Source: Chitinophaga sp. GbtcB8
Lineage (GTDB): Bacteria; Bacteroidota; Bacteroidia; Chitinophagales; Chitinophagaceae
DNA length: 64,000 nucleotides
Direction of reading: 5' to 3'
Assembly: GCF_019091455.1 (NCBI RefSeq)
Contig: NZ_JAGXJN010000011.1
Location: 1-64,000 of the forward strand
The translations under genes were made by a program, and so were the position numbers. This document shows, piece by piece, positions 34,894-44,239 of this stretch (its first letter is position 1; each line of letters begins with the position of its first letter). The notes under the pieces were generated by a model that saw only the letters and a list, made by a program, of their open reading frames with translations, was not told where the DNA came from and made no database searches.

Positions 34894-35553
34894 ATGTCAC
34901 ATACTTTTTCACCTGCGTTGTTTGACCAGATGCCCATTGTGGGCATTCTGCGCAATGTACCGCCGTTAACGGTGCCGGTGCTGGCGCGGTATTACCACGC
35001 AGCCGGGTTAACTACGCTGGAAGTGACCATGAACTCAGAAGAAGCCCTTACCACCATTACCCGGCTGGTACAGGATTTTGGAGGGCAGCTGAACATAGGC
35101 GCCGGTACGGTTTGCACGCCGGACGACCTGGAAAAGGCCCTTGAAGCCGGCGCGCAGTTCATTGTAACACCCATTTTACAGGAGGAGGTGATCAGCGCCT
35201 GCTTACAGGCAAAGGTGCCTGTATTTCCCGGTGCTTATACGCCTACAGAGATCTATAAAGCCTGGCACCTGGGCGCTACTATGGTGAAGGTGTTCCCTGC
35301 CACAAAGCTGGGTGCTTCCTATATCAAAGAAGTGCTGGCGCCTATGGATTACCTGCAGCTGCTGCCTACGGGTGGTGTTACACCGGATAATTTTACGGAT
35401 TTCCTGGAAGCAGGCGCTAAAGGGCTGGGCATGGGCAGCCAGCTGTTTTCCCGGCAGCTGATAGAAGAAGGGGAGTGGGAAGCGCTTTCCAATATATTCA
35501 AACAGGTGGTGGAACGATATAATACCTATAGAAATAACCTTAACAACAAATAA
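34894..35553 (+). CDS. KDPG/KDPGal aldolase
   Basis: 219 residues, class I aldolase of the eda/dgoA type: GILRNVPPLTVPVLARYYHAAGLTTLEVTMN with Glu43, NIGAGTVCTPDDLEKALEAGAQFIVTPI, PGAYTPTEIYKAWHLGATMVKVFPA with the Schiff-base Lys132, and LLPTGGVTPDN. It cleaves 2-keto-3-deoxy-6-phosphogluconate or -galactonate to pyruvate and glyceraldehyde 3-phosphate. The neighbouring dgoK makes the galactonate stereoisomer the likelier substrate. Confidence 0.93.
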   Translation: MSHTFSPALFDQMPIVGILRNVPPLTVPVLARYYHAAGLTTLEVTMNSEEALTTITRLVQDFGGQLNIGAGTVCTPDDLEKALEAGAQFIVTPILQEEVISACLQAKVPVFPGAYTPTEIYKAWHLGATMVKVFPATKLGASYIKEVLAPMDYLQLLPTGGVTPDNFTDFLEAGAKGLGMGSQLFSRQLIEEGEWEALSNIFKQVVERYNTYRNNLNNK

Positions 35554-35559
35554 CATTAC

Positions 35560-36360
35560 ATGCCCGGAGTAGTACTCATTACCGGCGCGTCTGCCGGATT
35601 AGGCGCGGCCATTGGAAACTATCTTACTGAAAAAGGATTTACAGTGTACGGCACTTCCCGCAGCATTCAGCAGGAAGGAAAAAAATTCCGTACCCTGGTG
35701 ATGGATGTTTGTAACGAAGCCAGCATACAACAGGCCATCCAGACTATTTTGCAGGAGCAGCCGCGGATAGATGTGCTGATCAATAATGCTGGTGTGGGCA
35801 TTGCCGGTGTGGCGGAATACCTGTCGCTGCAGGATGTGCAGAAAACATTTGACACCAATGTGTTTGGGGTGATCCGTACCTGCCAGGCCATACTGCCGCA
35901 TATGCGCAGCCAGGGTAAAGGATTGATCATTAATATCAGCTCCATCGCAGCAGAAGCGGGATTGCCCTACCGGGGCGTGTACAGCGCCAGCAAGGCAGCT
36001 GTGGACCGTTTCACAGAGGCGTTACGGTTAGAGACGGGCACTTATGGCATACAAGCCTGCTGCGTGCAGCCTGGCGCCGTGCATACGGATATTAATGCCA
36101 ACCGTATTAAAACGCAGGTGCCGGCAGATTCTCCCTACAAAGCCAGCTTTGAGCGTGTATATGAAACCATAGATGCCAGCATAGATCATGGTTTGCCGGC
36201 AGAGCATTTTGGCCCGGTCATAGAAAAGATCATTAACTCGCCTTACGTGAAACGTTATTACCGTGTGGGCAAACCCATAGAGAAATTTTCCGTGATCCTG
36301 AAAAAATGCTTACCCGAACGTACATACGAACGTATGATGCGTAAGTATTACAATACCTGA
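35560..36360 (+). CDS. Short-chain dehydrogenase/reductase
   Basis: 266 residues of classical SDR type. TGASAGLGAAIG binds the dinucleotide, INNAGVGIAG stabilises the sheet, and the catalytic Tyr-x3-Lys is in VYSASKAAV, with ISSIAAE providing Ser. Dinucleotide preference is not clear: the position after the second strand reads GTSRS, which favours NADP. In this cluster it may oxidise a sugar or reduce a keto-intermediate, but the C-terminal helix pattern resembles general SDRs of lipid or steroid type. It follows the aldolase by 6 bp and a terminator-like hairpin comes after it. Confidence 0.88.
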   Translation: MPGVVLITGASAGLGAAIGNYLTEKGFTVYGTSRSIQQEGKKFRTLVMDVCNEASIQQAIQTILQEQPRIDVLINNAGVGIAGVAEYLSLQDVQKTFDTNVFGVIRTCQAILPHMRSQGKGLIINISSIAAEAGLPYRGVYSASKAAVDRFTEALRLETGTYGIQACCVQPGAVHTDINANRIKTQVPADSPYKASFERVYETIDASIDHGLPAEHFGPVIEKIINSPYVKRYYRVGKPIEKFSVILKKCLPERTYERMMRKYYNT

Positions 36361-36369
36361 TCACCGCAG

Positions 36370-36451
36370 CCGGCCTGCAGGTGTTATACAGGCGGAGCTG
36401 ATGACACATATATTGTTGCAGATCAGCATCTCTGCCGGTCTTCAATTTTTT
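36370..36451 (+). terminator. Bipartite hairpin with T-run after SDR gene
   Basis: CCGGC (36370-36374) can pair with GCCGG (36434-36438), enclosing GCTGAT/ATCAGC (36397-36402 with 36422-36427), followed by TCTTCAATTTTTT. If active, it would divide the sugar-acid cluster into two transcripts. The rest of the gap to 36542 is A/T-rich with no gene. Confidence 0.45.
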
Positions 36452-36542
36452 AGAAAAAAGGAGGCTTTTTTTTGTAAGTTGGCATTGACAACAATTTAGA
36501 AAGAAAGGCAGTTTCCACGTTAACGTATAAACGGATATAGTA

Positions 36543-38258
36543 ATGTCTACATACAGAAGTACGAACTGGTTCGGAAAAAAAGACAAGATGGGCTTCATTT
36601 ACAGGAGCTGGATGAAGAACCAGGGTTTCCCGGAAGATCTATTTGATGGCCGTCCTGTGATCGGCATTTGTAATACCTGGTCAGAGCTAACGCCCTGTAA
36701 TGCGCACCTGCGCGATATTGCAGAAGTGGTGAAACGCGGTGTATATGAAGCGGGTGGTTTTCCCGTGGAGTTCCCGATCATGTCGCTGGGCGAAACCCTG
36801 CTGAAACCCACAGCCATGCTGTTCCGCACCCTGGCCAGTATGGATGCGGAAGCATCCAGTCGCGGTAACCCGGTGGAGGGGGTGGTGCTGCTGCCCGGCT
36901 GTGATAAAACCACACCCTCTACCTTAATGGGTGCTGCCAGCGTGGACCTGCCTACCATTGTGGTTCCGGGCGGGCCTATGCTCAATGGCCGTTTCCAGGG
37001 GCAGCAAATTGGCTCCGGCACGCACGTATGGAAGTTTGCTGATGAAATGAAAAAGGGCAATATGACGCCCAAGGATTACCTGTTTGCCGAAAGCTGTATG
37101 TCGCGCAGCGCCGGGCATTGTATGACTATGGGCACTGCCTCTACCATGGCCTGTATGGTAGAATCCCTGGGTATGACACTTTCCGGCGCAGCCGCCATCC
37201 CGGCGGTTGATTCCCGCAAAAAAGTGCTGGCCCATCTTTCCGGCCGCCGTATTGTGGAAATGGTGAAGGAGGACCTGAAAATGTCCAAGATCCTTACGCG
37301 GCAGGCATTTGAGAATGCTATAAAAGTAAATGCAGCAGTAGGCGGATCCACCAATTTTATTATTCACCTTACGGCTATTGCCGGCAGAATAGGCGTGGAG
37401 CTGAACCTGGAAGACTTTGATAAGCTGGGCAGCCGTATTCCGCTGCTGTTAAACCTGATGCCTTCCGGTAAATACCTGATGGAAGATTTTTATTATGCCG
37501 GTGGTTTGCCCGTGATCATTAATGAGCTAAAAGAGCACCTGCATATGGATACCATTACTGTTACCGGTAAATCGCATGCAGAAAATATTACGGATACCTG
37601 CAGCTGTTATAACCGGGATGTGATCTACCCCATGGAGCAGCCTATGATCCCTGAAGCCGGTACTGCTGTATTAAAAGGCAACCTGGCGTTAAACGGCTGC
37701 GTAATAAAACCCTCTGCCGCTACGCCTGCACTCATGCAGCACCGTGGCCGCGCCGTGGTATTTGAAACTATTGAAGACTATCATGCACGCATAGACGATC
37801 CTGCGCTGGATATTGATGAAACCTGTGTAATGGTTTTAAAACGTGTAGGCCCCGTAGGTTATCCCGGTATGCCGGAAGTAGGCAATATGGCCCTGCCCAA
37901 AAAGCTGCTGGACAAAGGTATTACCGATATGGTGCGTATTTCCGATGGCCGCATGAGCGGTACTGCTTATGGTACCGTAGTGCTGCACGTATCTCCGGAA
38001 TCTGCTATTGGCGGTAACCTGGCGCTGGTAGAGAATGGTGATTTTATTGAGCTGGATGTTGCCGGCCGCCGCCTGCACCTGGATGTGCCGGACGAGGTAT
38101 TGCAGCAACGCCGCCAGCGTTGGGGAAAAGACGCCCAGCTTATGAACCGCGGGTATGTAAGCCTGTATGTAAACCACGTGCTGCAGGCCGATAAAGGCGC
38201 CGACTTTGACTTCCTGGTAGGCGGCTCCGGATCAGAAGTAAGCAGGGATTCGCATTAA
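36543..38258 (+). CDS. IlvD/Edd-family sugar-acid dehydratase
   Basis: 571 residues. Conserved Cys positions for the iron-sulphur cluster are in TWSELTPCNAHL, LPGCDKTTPSTLM and AESCMSRSAGHCMTMGTASTMACM. The opening RSTNWFGKKDKMGFIYRSWMKNQGFPEDLFDGRPVIGICNTWSE is typical of the aldonate dehydratase branch (L-arabinonate/D-galactonate/D-xylonate type) rather than of dihydroxyacid dehydratase for branched-chain amino acids. It would convert the aldonate to the 2-keto-3-deoxy acid used by the kinase. Enolase-type galactonate dehydratase (DgoD) is absent. The permease gene follows after 14 bp. Confidence 0.9.
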   Translation: MSTYRSTNWFGKKDKMGFIYRSWMKNQGFPEDLFDGRPVIGICNTWSELTPCNAHLRDIAEVVKRGVYEAGGFPVEFPIMSLGETLLKPTAMLFRTLASMDAEASSRGNPVEGVVLLPGCDKTTPSTLMGAASVDLPTIVVPGGPMLNGRFQGQQIGSGTHVWKFADEMKKGNMTPKDYLFAESCMSRSAGHCMTMGTASTMACMVESLGMTLSGAAAIPAVDSRKKVLAHLSGRRIVEMVKEDLKMSKILTRQAFENAIKVNAAVGGSTNFIIHLTAIAGRIGVELNLEDFDKLGSRIPLLLNLMPSGKYLMEDFYYAGGLPVIINELKEHLHMDTITVTGKSHAENITDTCSCYNRDVIYPMEQPMIPEAGTAVLKGNLALNGCVIKPSAATPALMQHRGRAVVFETIEDYHARIDDPALDIDETCVMVLKRVGPVGYPGMPEVGNMALPKKLLDKGITDMVRISDGRMSGTAYGTVVLHVSPESAIGGNLALVENGDFIELDVAGRRLHLDVPDEVLQQRRQRWGKDAQLMNRGYVSLYVNHVLQADKGADFDFLVGGSGSEVSRDSH

Positions 38259-38272
38259 AATCTACAACTACT

Positions 38273-39586
38273 ATGACTTTATTGATCATCTTCCTTTGTA
38301 TTGTTGCGCTGATATTACTGATCTCCTGGGGTAAGGTTAATGCCTTCCTGGCTTTCCTGGTGGTGTCTGTGATCACGGGTTTATTGCTGGGCATACCCTT
38401 GAACAACATCCCGTCATCTATATACAAAGGCATTGGCGATACCTTGGGATCGCTGATAGTGGTGATCGTATTAGGGGCTATGTTAGGCAAGCTGGTAGCG
38501 GAAAGCGGTGCTGCGCAACGCATCTCTACGGTGTTAATGAAATTATTCGGTGCAAAATATATCCAGTGGGCCCTGATGCTTACCGGGTTTATTATTGGTA
38601 TACCGCTGTTTTATAATGTAGGTTTTGTATTGATCATTCCTCTGATCTTTTCTGTGGCGTATCAATACAAATTACCCGCCGTGTATGTTGGTTTGCCCAT
38701 GCTGGCGTCCTTATCGGTTACACATGGTTTCCTGCCGCCGCATCCGTCGCCTGCGGCGCTGGTAGGGCAGTTCCACGCCAACATGGGGCTTACGCTGATC
38801 TATGGTGTAATAATAGCCATACCGGCTGTAATACTGGCTGGACCCGTGTTCTCAAAAACCATCAAAAAGCTGGAAGCCAAACCGCTGGCCAGCTTTAACG
38901 TAGAGCCGTTACCGGAACACCAGCTGCCGGGTGTGTTCAACAGCCTGTTATCGTCGCTGCTGCCGGTTATGATGCTGATCGTTACCACCATCCTGCTGTT
39001 TATGCTGCCGGAAGAAGGTGTTTTTAAAACATTGCTTACCTTTTTGGGTGAGCCGGGCATCGTAATGCTGATCACGATTATTATTGCCACTTTCAGCTTA
39101 GGCATTAACATGGGTAAAACCATGCAGCAGATAATGAATATTTATACAGATGCAGTGAAGGATGTGGCCATGGTGTTACTGATCGTTAGCGGCGCCGGGA
39201 TCCTGAAACAGATCTTTATAGACAGCGGTGTAAGCACTCAGATAGCTGTGGCCTTACAAAGCTGGAGCATACCGCCCCTGGTGCTGGCCTGGATAATTGC
39301 AGCCGTGATACGTGTGGCACTGGGATCTGCTACGGTAGCAGGTTTAACCACTGCAGGCATTATTGCTCCCATGATGGGGCAGCTGCACGTAAATCCCAGC
39401 CTGATGGTATTATCCATTGGCGCGGGCAGCCTTTTCTTTTCGCATGTAAATGACGCCGGTTTCTGGCTGTTCAAAGAATATTTTAATCTTTCCCTGAACG
39501 ATACGTTCCGTTCCTGGTCATTAATGGAAACCATTGTTTCCATTACAGGCTTATTCGGGGTGCTGATCATGCACCTGTTTGTATAA
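38273..39586 (+). CDS. GntP-family aldonate/H+ symporter
   Basis: 437 residues, strongly hydrophobic with about 12-13 membrane helices. Family traits: LGAMLGKLVAESGAAQRIS, FIIGIPLFYNVGFVLIIPLIFS, SVTHGFLPPHPSPAALVGQF and AAVIRVALGSATVAGLTTAGI, and SHVNDAGFWLFKEYFNLS, all matching the gluconate permease family (PF02447). It imports gluconate-like or galactonate-like acids with protons. Its position between dehydratase and phosphoesterase fits sugar-acid uptake for the cluster. Confidence 0.94.
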   Translation: MTLLIIFLCIVALILLISWGKVNAFLAFLVVSVITGLLLGIPLNNIPSSIYKGIGDTLGSLIVVIVLGAMLGKLVAESGAAQRISTVLMKLFGAKYIQWALMLTGFIIGIPLFYNVGFVLIIPLIFSVAYQYKLPAVYVGLPMLASLSVTHGFLPPHPSPAALVGQFHANMGLTLIYGVIIAIPAVILAGPVFSKTIKKLEAKPLASFNVEPLPEHQLPGVFNSLLSSLLPVMMLIVTTILLFMLPEEGVFKTLLTFLGEPGIVMLITIIIATFSLGINMGKTMQQIMNIYTDAVKDVAMVLLIVSGAGILKQIFIDSGVSTQIAVALQSWSIPPLVLAWIIAAVIRVALGSATVAGLTTAGIIAPMMGQLHVNPSLMVLSIGAGSLFFSHVNDAGFWLFKEYFNLSLNDTFRSWSLMETIVSITGLFGVLIMHLFV

Positions 39587-39604
39587 CGTATAATACCACC
39601 CGTT

Positions 39605-40441
39605 ATGACTCTTTCCCGCAGAAGGTTCTTACAATCTACCATCAAAAGCGTGATCCTGATCGGTATGGGCAATGCCCTGCCTGCATTTATGCCGGACAAC
39701 TTTTCATTGCCTGACCGTAAAAAAGTAAAGCTGCGTTTTGCGCTGGCATCTGACGGGCATTTTGGAGAGCCTAAGTCAGAATATGCGGTGCTGCACCGGC
39801 AAATGACGGACTGGCTGAATGCAGAAGCCAAAGGCCGCGGGCTGGATTTTGTAATGATCAACGGGGATCTTTTTCATAACGATCCTGCTTTGCTGCCGGG
39901 CGTAAAAGCTGCCTGGGATCAATTATCCGTACCCTATTACGTGTCGCATGGCAACCATGATATGACGGAGGAAACAAACTGGCAGGAAGTATGGGGAACG
40001 CCCTTTGACCATGTGTTCACTAAAAAAGATATTGGTTTCATTACCCTTAATACCGCGGATATAAAAGGTGTATATACCGGCCCTGACCTGGCAAAAACAC
40101 AGGCTTTCCTGGATGCTTACAAGGATAAGCAGCAGGTATTTGTGTTCATGCACATTACACCGGTAAAGTGGACCAAATACGGCATTGACCGGCCGGATAT
40201 TGTGGAGCTGTTCAGCCGCCAGGCCAATCTCAAAGCTGTTTTCCACGGGCATGATCATGATGAGGATGGCATGCGTGAAAAAGACGGGAAGTATTATTTC
40301 TGGGATTCACATGTAGCCGGTACCTGGGGCACAACGTATAAGGGTTACCGTGTGGTGGAAATATTGAAGGATGGATCTGTACTCACCTATCAGACAGACC
40401 CATCCTCCGCAAAACAAATTAATAACAACCGTATCCGTTAA
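39605..40441 (+). CDS. Tat-exported calcineurin-like phosphoesterase
   Basis: 278 residues. N-terminal Tat signal MTLSRRRFLQSTIK. The metallophosphoesterase motifs are ASDGHF (here DGH in place of DxH), MINGDLFHND, VSHGNHD, FMHITP and FHGHDHDEDG, so two metal sites are probable. These enzymes remove phosphate from diverse phosphoesters. It is the last gene of the sugar-acid operon, 18 bp after the permease, and ends exactly one base before the stop of the convergent M28 gene. The catabolic link to sugar acids is positional only. Confidence 0.88.
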   Translation: MTLSRRRFLQSTIKSVILIGMGNALPAFMPDNFSLPDRKKVKLRFALASDGHFGEPKSEYAVLHRQMTDWLNAEAKGRGLDFVMINGDLFHNDPALLPGVKAAWDQLSVPYYVSHGNHDMTEETNWQEVWGTPFDHVFTKKDIGFITLNTADIKGVYTGPDLAKTQAFLDAYKDKQQVFVFMHITPVKWTKYGIDRPDIVELFSRQANLKAVFHGHDHDEDGMREKDGKYYFWDSHVAGTWGTTYKGYRVVEILKDGSVLTYQTDPSSAKQINNNRIR

Positions 40442-42004
40442 TTACAACGGGAAATCCAGGTCAAACACAAAACGCGATGGCTGCGGCAAAGGCTTGCGGG
40501 GCATCATTTCCGGCCGCATAGCCGTGTTATACACAAAGGCTGCAATAATGGCAGCTGCCTGTTTCATATCATCCATAGATAAGTGATCGTACGTATCCAT
40601 GTTGCTATGATGCGTTTTGGTTTCATATTCCAGTGGGTCCTGTATGAACTGGAATCCGGGAATGCCTACTGCATCAAATGAAAGGTGGTCTGTAGAGCCG
40701 GTATTGCTGCTGGTAATGCCGGTGGCGCCCAGGTCGGCAAAGGGTTCCAGCCAGCTGCGGAAAACAGGGCCGGCCGCTTCATTGTTCTGTAAATAAATAC
40801 CCCTGATCTTACCGGAGCCATTATCCAGGTTATAATAAGCAGATACATTTTTCTGTTCTGCCGTTAGCTTCATATCAGCGGGGTTGCCGTAATGTTTTTT
40901 CACATAACCGAAAGAACCTAACAGGCCCTGTTCCTCACCACCCCACAATGCAATGCGGATAGTGCGTTTAGGCTGCACGCCCAGTGTTTTTAAAATGCGC
41001 ATTACTTCCATCATCACAATACAGCCGGCGCCATCGTCGGTAGCACCGGTGCCGCTATGCCAGGAATCCAGGTGGCCGCCCAGCATTACTACCTGGTTTT
41101 TCAGCTCGTTATCTGTACCCGGTATTTCACCTACTACGTTGTAACCTTTGGTATCTGTGCTGTCCCATTTGGCCTTTACATTCATTTCCAGCTGTATTGG
41201 CTGTGAGGAGCGCAGCAGGCGGTATAAACGCAGCATATCTTCTGTGGATACCGTTACTTCCGGTAAAGGCGACGTATAACCTTTGGCGTAGTACATACGG
41301 CCATCTGCGAAAATGGTACCGTCCCTGCCGTGCGGATTGGCGTTCAGCAAGGCTGCAGCGCCTTTGGCCGCCAGGTGTTTCCTCACTGCATAAAGCTTCT
41401 GGAAAAAATCGCCGTATTTGGCTATGTCATTCCGTTCTAACATATACATATCAGGCAGCTTGCTAAAGTTGGTGGTATCTGCATAGCGGGTGGCAAAGGG
41501 TTTGAAGTTGGATACCAGGGCAGTATCATGCGGGCGTACGATCACGATCTTGCCTTTAATGCCGGCTCCTAATTTATCAATAGCAGCTTCAGATAAGGTA
41601 TCCAGCAATACTACCGATGCGGTGATAGGGCCTTTGGTACCGGTGCTCCATGCTTTGGGATAGGCAATAAGCGGCTGGTAGTAGGGCGTTTTCAGGGCCA
41701 GGTAAGAGCCGGTAAGGCTCCAGCTTTTGCCAAACTGGCCCCAGGGCTCCATGGCAGCATTTTGCAGGCCCCATTGTTTAAGGGTTTGTACTACCCATTT
41801 GGCAGCATGCGTGTAACCGGGGGAGTTAGTCAGGCGCGGACCATTTACATCCGTCAGGTAATGTGCAATGATAGGGATCTGTGAATGCTCCAGGCCTTCA
41901 GTCCTGATCTTTTGCATCATAACCTGATCTACCGGTTCCTGTTGTGCAAGCAGGCAAAAGGGTATCAGCAACGTCAGGGTTGCGGTGAAAAGGAAAGTTC
42001 TCAT
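40442..42004 (-). CDS. M28-family metallopeptidase with PA domain, exported
   Basis: 520 residues, signal peptide ending at LLAQQ. A protease-associated (PA) domain spans about 130-250, and the M28 domain starts near 285 with QVVMLGGHLDSWHSGTGATDDGAGCIVMMEVMRIL; GGEEQGLLGSFGY and the zinc ligands Asp and His later (STDHLSFDAVGIPGFQF, THHSNMDTYDHL) complete it. The layout resembles mammalian carboxypeptidase Q and bacterial exported aminopeptidases. Its stop codon abuts the stop of the convergent phosphoesterase gene with no intervening base. Confidence 0.92.
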   Translation of the reverse strand: MRTFLFTATLTLLIPFCLLAQQEPVDQVMMQKIRTEGLEHSQIPIIAHYLTDVNGPRLTNSPGYTHAAKWVVQTLKQWGLQNAAMEPWGQFGKSWSLTGSYLALKTPYYQPLIAYPKAWSTGTKGPITASVVLLDTLSEAAIDKLGAGIKGKIVIVRPHDTALVSNFKPFATRYADTTNFSKLPDMYMLERNDIAKYGDFFQKLYAVRKHLAAKGAAALLNANPHGRDGTIFADGRMYYAKGYTSPLPEVTVSTEDMLRLYRLLRSSQPIQLEMNVKAKWDSTDTKGYNVVGEIPGTDNELKNQVVMLGGHLDSWHSGTGATDDGAGCIVMMEVMRILKTLGVQPKRTIRIALWGGEEQGLLGSFGYVKKHYGNPADMKLTAEQKNVSAYYNLDNGSGKIRGIYLQNNEAAGPVFRSWLEPFADLGATGITSSNTGSTDHLSFDAVGIPGFQFIQDPLEYETKTHHSNMDTYDHLSMDDMKQAAAIIAAFVYNTAMRPEMMPRKPLPQPSRFVFDLDFPL

Positions 42005-42044
42005 GTTGCAGTATTAGACGGTTGGTGAATAAAAACCAAGTTAA

Positions 42045-43856
42045 TTAAAATATGGTGATCCCCGCATTCCAGCCAATTGCGCCCGGGCGGCTGCGGTAGC
42101 CGGTTTTACGGATAACCTCCTGCTCATCATAATAAATGGTAAGGGCCGGACCAGCAAACACGCTACACAGGCGGTTTAGCCGGTAATGCAACAGGGGTTG
42201 CAGCCGTACAAGGGACTGTAAATGTTCCCAGCTGCCCAGGTATAGGTTAGGGGAGAGGAATTCTGCACCCAGGTACATTTTATCTGATAACGTAAAAATA
42301 TGCCCCAGGCCAAACCCAAACAGGAAAGCCTTTTTATTAGCCACCGGGTTATAACCTGCCGTAAAAATAGAGTAGAGTTTTTTGGTACCTGTTTTAACCG
42401 TCAGGTTCAGTAAGGTGATCTCATTGGTGGATAAAGAGAGCTGGTGGATACCGCCTTTTTTAATGATGTTGAGCAGGCCAATACTGTAACCGGTGGAAGT
42501 ATCGGCCACATTCACCAGCGCAAACTGCAGGCCGCGTAAAGTATCTGCATAGTTAAATACACCCGCTACCTGGAAGCCTTTGGCAGTGCCATGCACTATA
42601 TTGCCCACACCTGCTACCTGCATGCCGTACATATCCCCTTTAGCCAGGTTTAATACGCCGGCTGCCTGGAAACCCTGCATGGTATCTGATATGTTGCTCA
42701 CGCCGCCGACCTGCAATCCCTGCACATCATCTTTTGCCAGGTTAAGCACACCGGCTGCCTGCATACCCTGCACATTTTTGCCATTGAGGTTAAATACACC
42801 GCCCACCTGCGCCCCTTTCACAGAATCGCGGGTGTTGTTATAGATACCGCCTGCCTGCAGCCCCACCATCTTTCCTTTTACAATGTTCAGCACACCGCCC
42901 ACCTGCAAGCCGGTAACAGTATCCAGCACATAGTTGTGGATGCCCGCTGCCTGCAGGCCCAGTACTTTCCCGCCTACTACATTGAAAATGCCGCCTACCT
43001 GCACGTACCGCACATCCTTTTTATCGATATTAAAAATGCTGCCTACTTCAACGCCATCCAGCCCTGCGGCATAACCACCTATCAGGTTGAATGAAACCTT
43101 GTTAACCACCTGCGCATCCAGGTGGCCATGAGAGCCCAGCCCGGGCACAATAGAGGACTGGAAAGGCTTATCTGCAAAAAAGCTGCTGAGGTTCAAACTT
43201 TGCATGCGCTGTTTGGAGGAAAGGAAGAACTTACCCATCCAAGTTTTTTCTACGCCAATATCCACCGGCATTAACATTACGGTGGGGGCGTGTTTTATGG
43301 AGATGTCCATTTCCTGGTCCACACCGGCATGCACGGCAAGGGTAGTATCGCGGTACAGGTCTTTACTTACTGTGATGGTTGTTGCATTACGGTCGCTGCC
43401 CTTTATGCGCAGGCGAAAAAAGCCCTGGTCGTTGGTAAGGGTGGAAATGAACTGCTGTTTTTCATACACGGTGGCGTTCACCACTTTTACGCCGGTTTCC
43501 CGGTCCTGTACATACCCGCTGATGGTGAATTGTTTGGAAAAGTCAGGTATAATAATGATATGATCGCTTACTTCTTTGTACTGGTAAGCGCCGCCGAAGA
43601 GCTGATCCAGGATCTGTTTTACGGGTTTATTAACAGCCGAAAAGGTAACCAGGCTGTCGTTTTTTACTACATCGCTGGTGTAGGAAAAATGGAACTGTCC
43701 TTGTTCGCCTATGCTGTTCAATACCTTTACCAGGGGTTGTTTTTTGACATTAACTGTTACGGTTTTGCGTAACAGGTGTTGGGCATGGCTTAGGGTGGAA
43801 CAAAGAATGCTAACAGTAATGAATATTATTCTTATCAAGCCGGAATTAAAATTCAT
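42045..43856 (-). CDS. STN + carboxypeptidase-like domain + LA_2272 surface-repeat protein
   Basis: 603 residues. Signal peptide (about 1-25), an STN-like domain at about 28-105 (VTVNVKKQPLVKVLNSIGEQGQFHFSYTSDVV), a carboxypeptidase-like regulatory domain at about 110-205 (ISGYVQDRETGVKVVNATVYE, NDQGFFRLRI), then about 13 repeats of roughly 20 residues with consensus GxQxxGVxN (for example GLQVGGVLN, GAQVGGVFN, GMQAAGVLN, GFQVAGVFN) between about 260 and 500, and a beta-rich C-terminal domain. The repeats match the LA_2272 surface-repeat type. Probably a surface or periplasmic beta-helix protein; the STN domain normally serves signal reception in TonB-dependent receptors, but no beta-barrel plug follows. 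Confidence 0.82.
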   Translation of the reverse strand: MNFNSGLIRIIFITVSILCSTLSHAQHLLRKTVTVNVKKQPLVKVLNSIGEQGQFHFSYTSDVVKNDSLVTFSAVNKPVKQILDQLFGGAYQYKEVSDHIIIIPDFSKQFTISGYVQDRETGVKVVNATVYEKQQFISTLTNDQGFFRLRIKGSDRNATTITVSKDLYRDTTLAVHAGVDQEMDISIKHAPTVMLMPVDIGVEKTWMGKFFLSSKQRMQSLNLSSFFADKPFQSSIVPGLGSHGHLDAQVVNKVSFNLIGGYAAGLDGVEVGSIFNIDKKDVRYVQVGGIFNVVGGKVLGLQAAGIHNYVLDTVTGLQVGGVLNIVKGKMVGLQAGGIYNNTRDSVKGAQVGGVFNLNGKNVQGMQAAGVLNLAKDDVQGLQVGGVSNISDTMQGFQAAGVLNLAKGDMYGMQVAGVGNIVHGTAKGFQVAGVFNYADTLRGLQFALVNVADTSTGYSIGLLNIIKKGGIHQLSLSTNEITLLNLTVKTGTKKLYSIFTAGYNPVANKKAFLFGFGLGHIFTLSDKMYLGAEFLSPNLYLGSWEHLQSLVRLQPLLHYRLNRLCSVFAGPALTIYYDEQEVIRKTGYRSRPGAIGWNAGITIF

Positions 43857-44156
43857 GCGGCAAGATACAAAAGACCGGTTAAATTAATGGGCGGCGGGTG
43901 ACTGGGCAAATCCTGCTGTTTTCCTGGTAGAGAGGCCTGCCGGACATAGGCTTATCACCAATAAATAATGAAGGGGACCTGAACTTCACATGAAGAGGAC
44001 CAGAAGGGAGAACGCTTTTACTCCTAAGGTTAATACGGCATTCACCAGGGATGCACACGGGAGACAGCGTTGCATACTGCTGATGGACAGCTACTGCAGA
44101 TGGCCGGGAACAGGGATATATAAGAGATGGCAGCGTATTACTATCCCTGAATAGAT

Positions 44157-44239
44157 ATAAATAAAGAACCCCGCGCAAAAGAGCGGGGTGGATCCCTTAT
44201 TCCTCAAAATAAGATATTAAAAAATCCCGGGCAAAATTA
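44157..44239 (-). ncRNA. Candidate small RNA or leader with own promoter and terminator
   Basis: On the minus strand TAATTTTG (44232-44239) matches the -7 box. About 65 nt downstream is a 7-bp GC-rich stem ACCCCGC/GCGGGGT (44168-44174 with 44183-44189) followed on the minus strand by TTCTTTATTTAT. This is a promoter-RNA-terminator arrangement with no coding frame inside, about 300 bp ahead of the surface-repeat gene. It could be a small RNA or an attenuator for that gene. Confidence 0.3.

Noticed and set aside
43879..44178. Minus-strand 99-codon frame in the long gap
   Set aside because: No start context, no family motif, low complexity; it also crosses the terminator-like hairpin.
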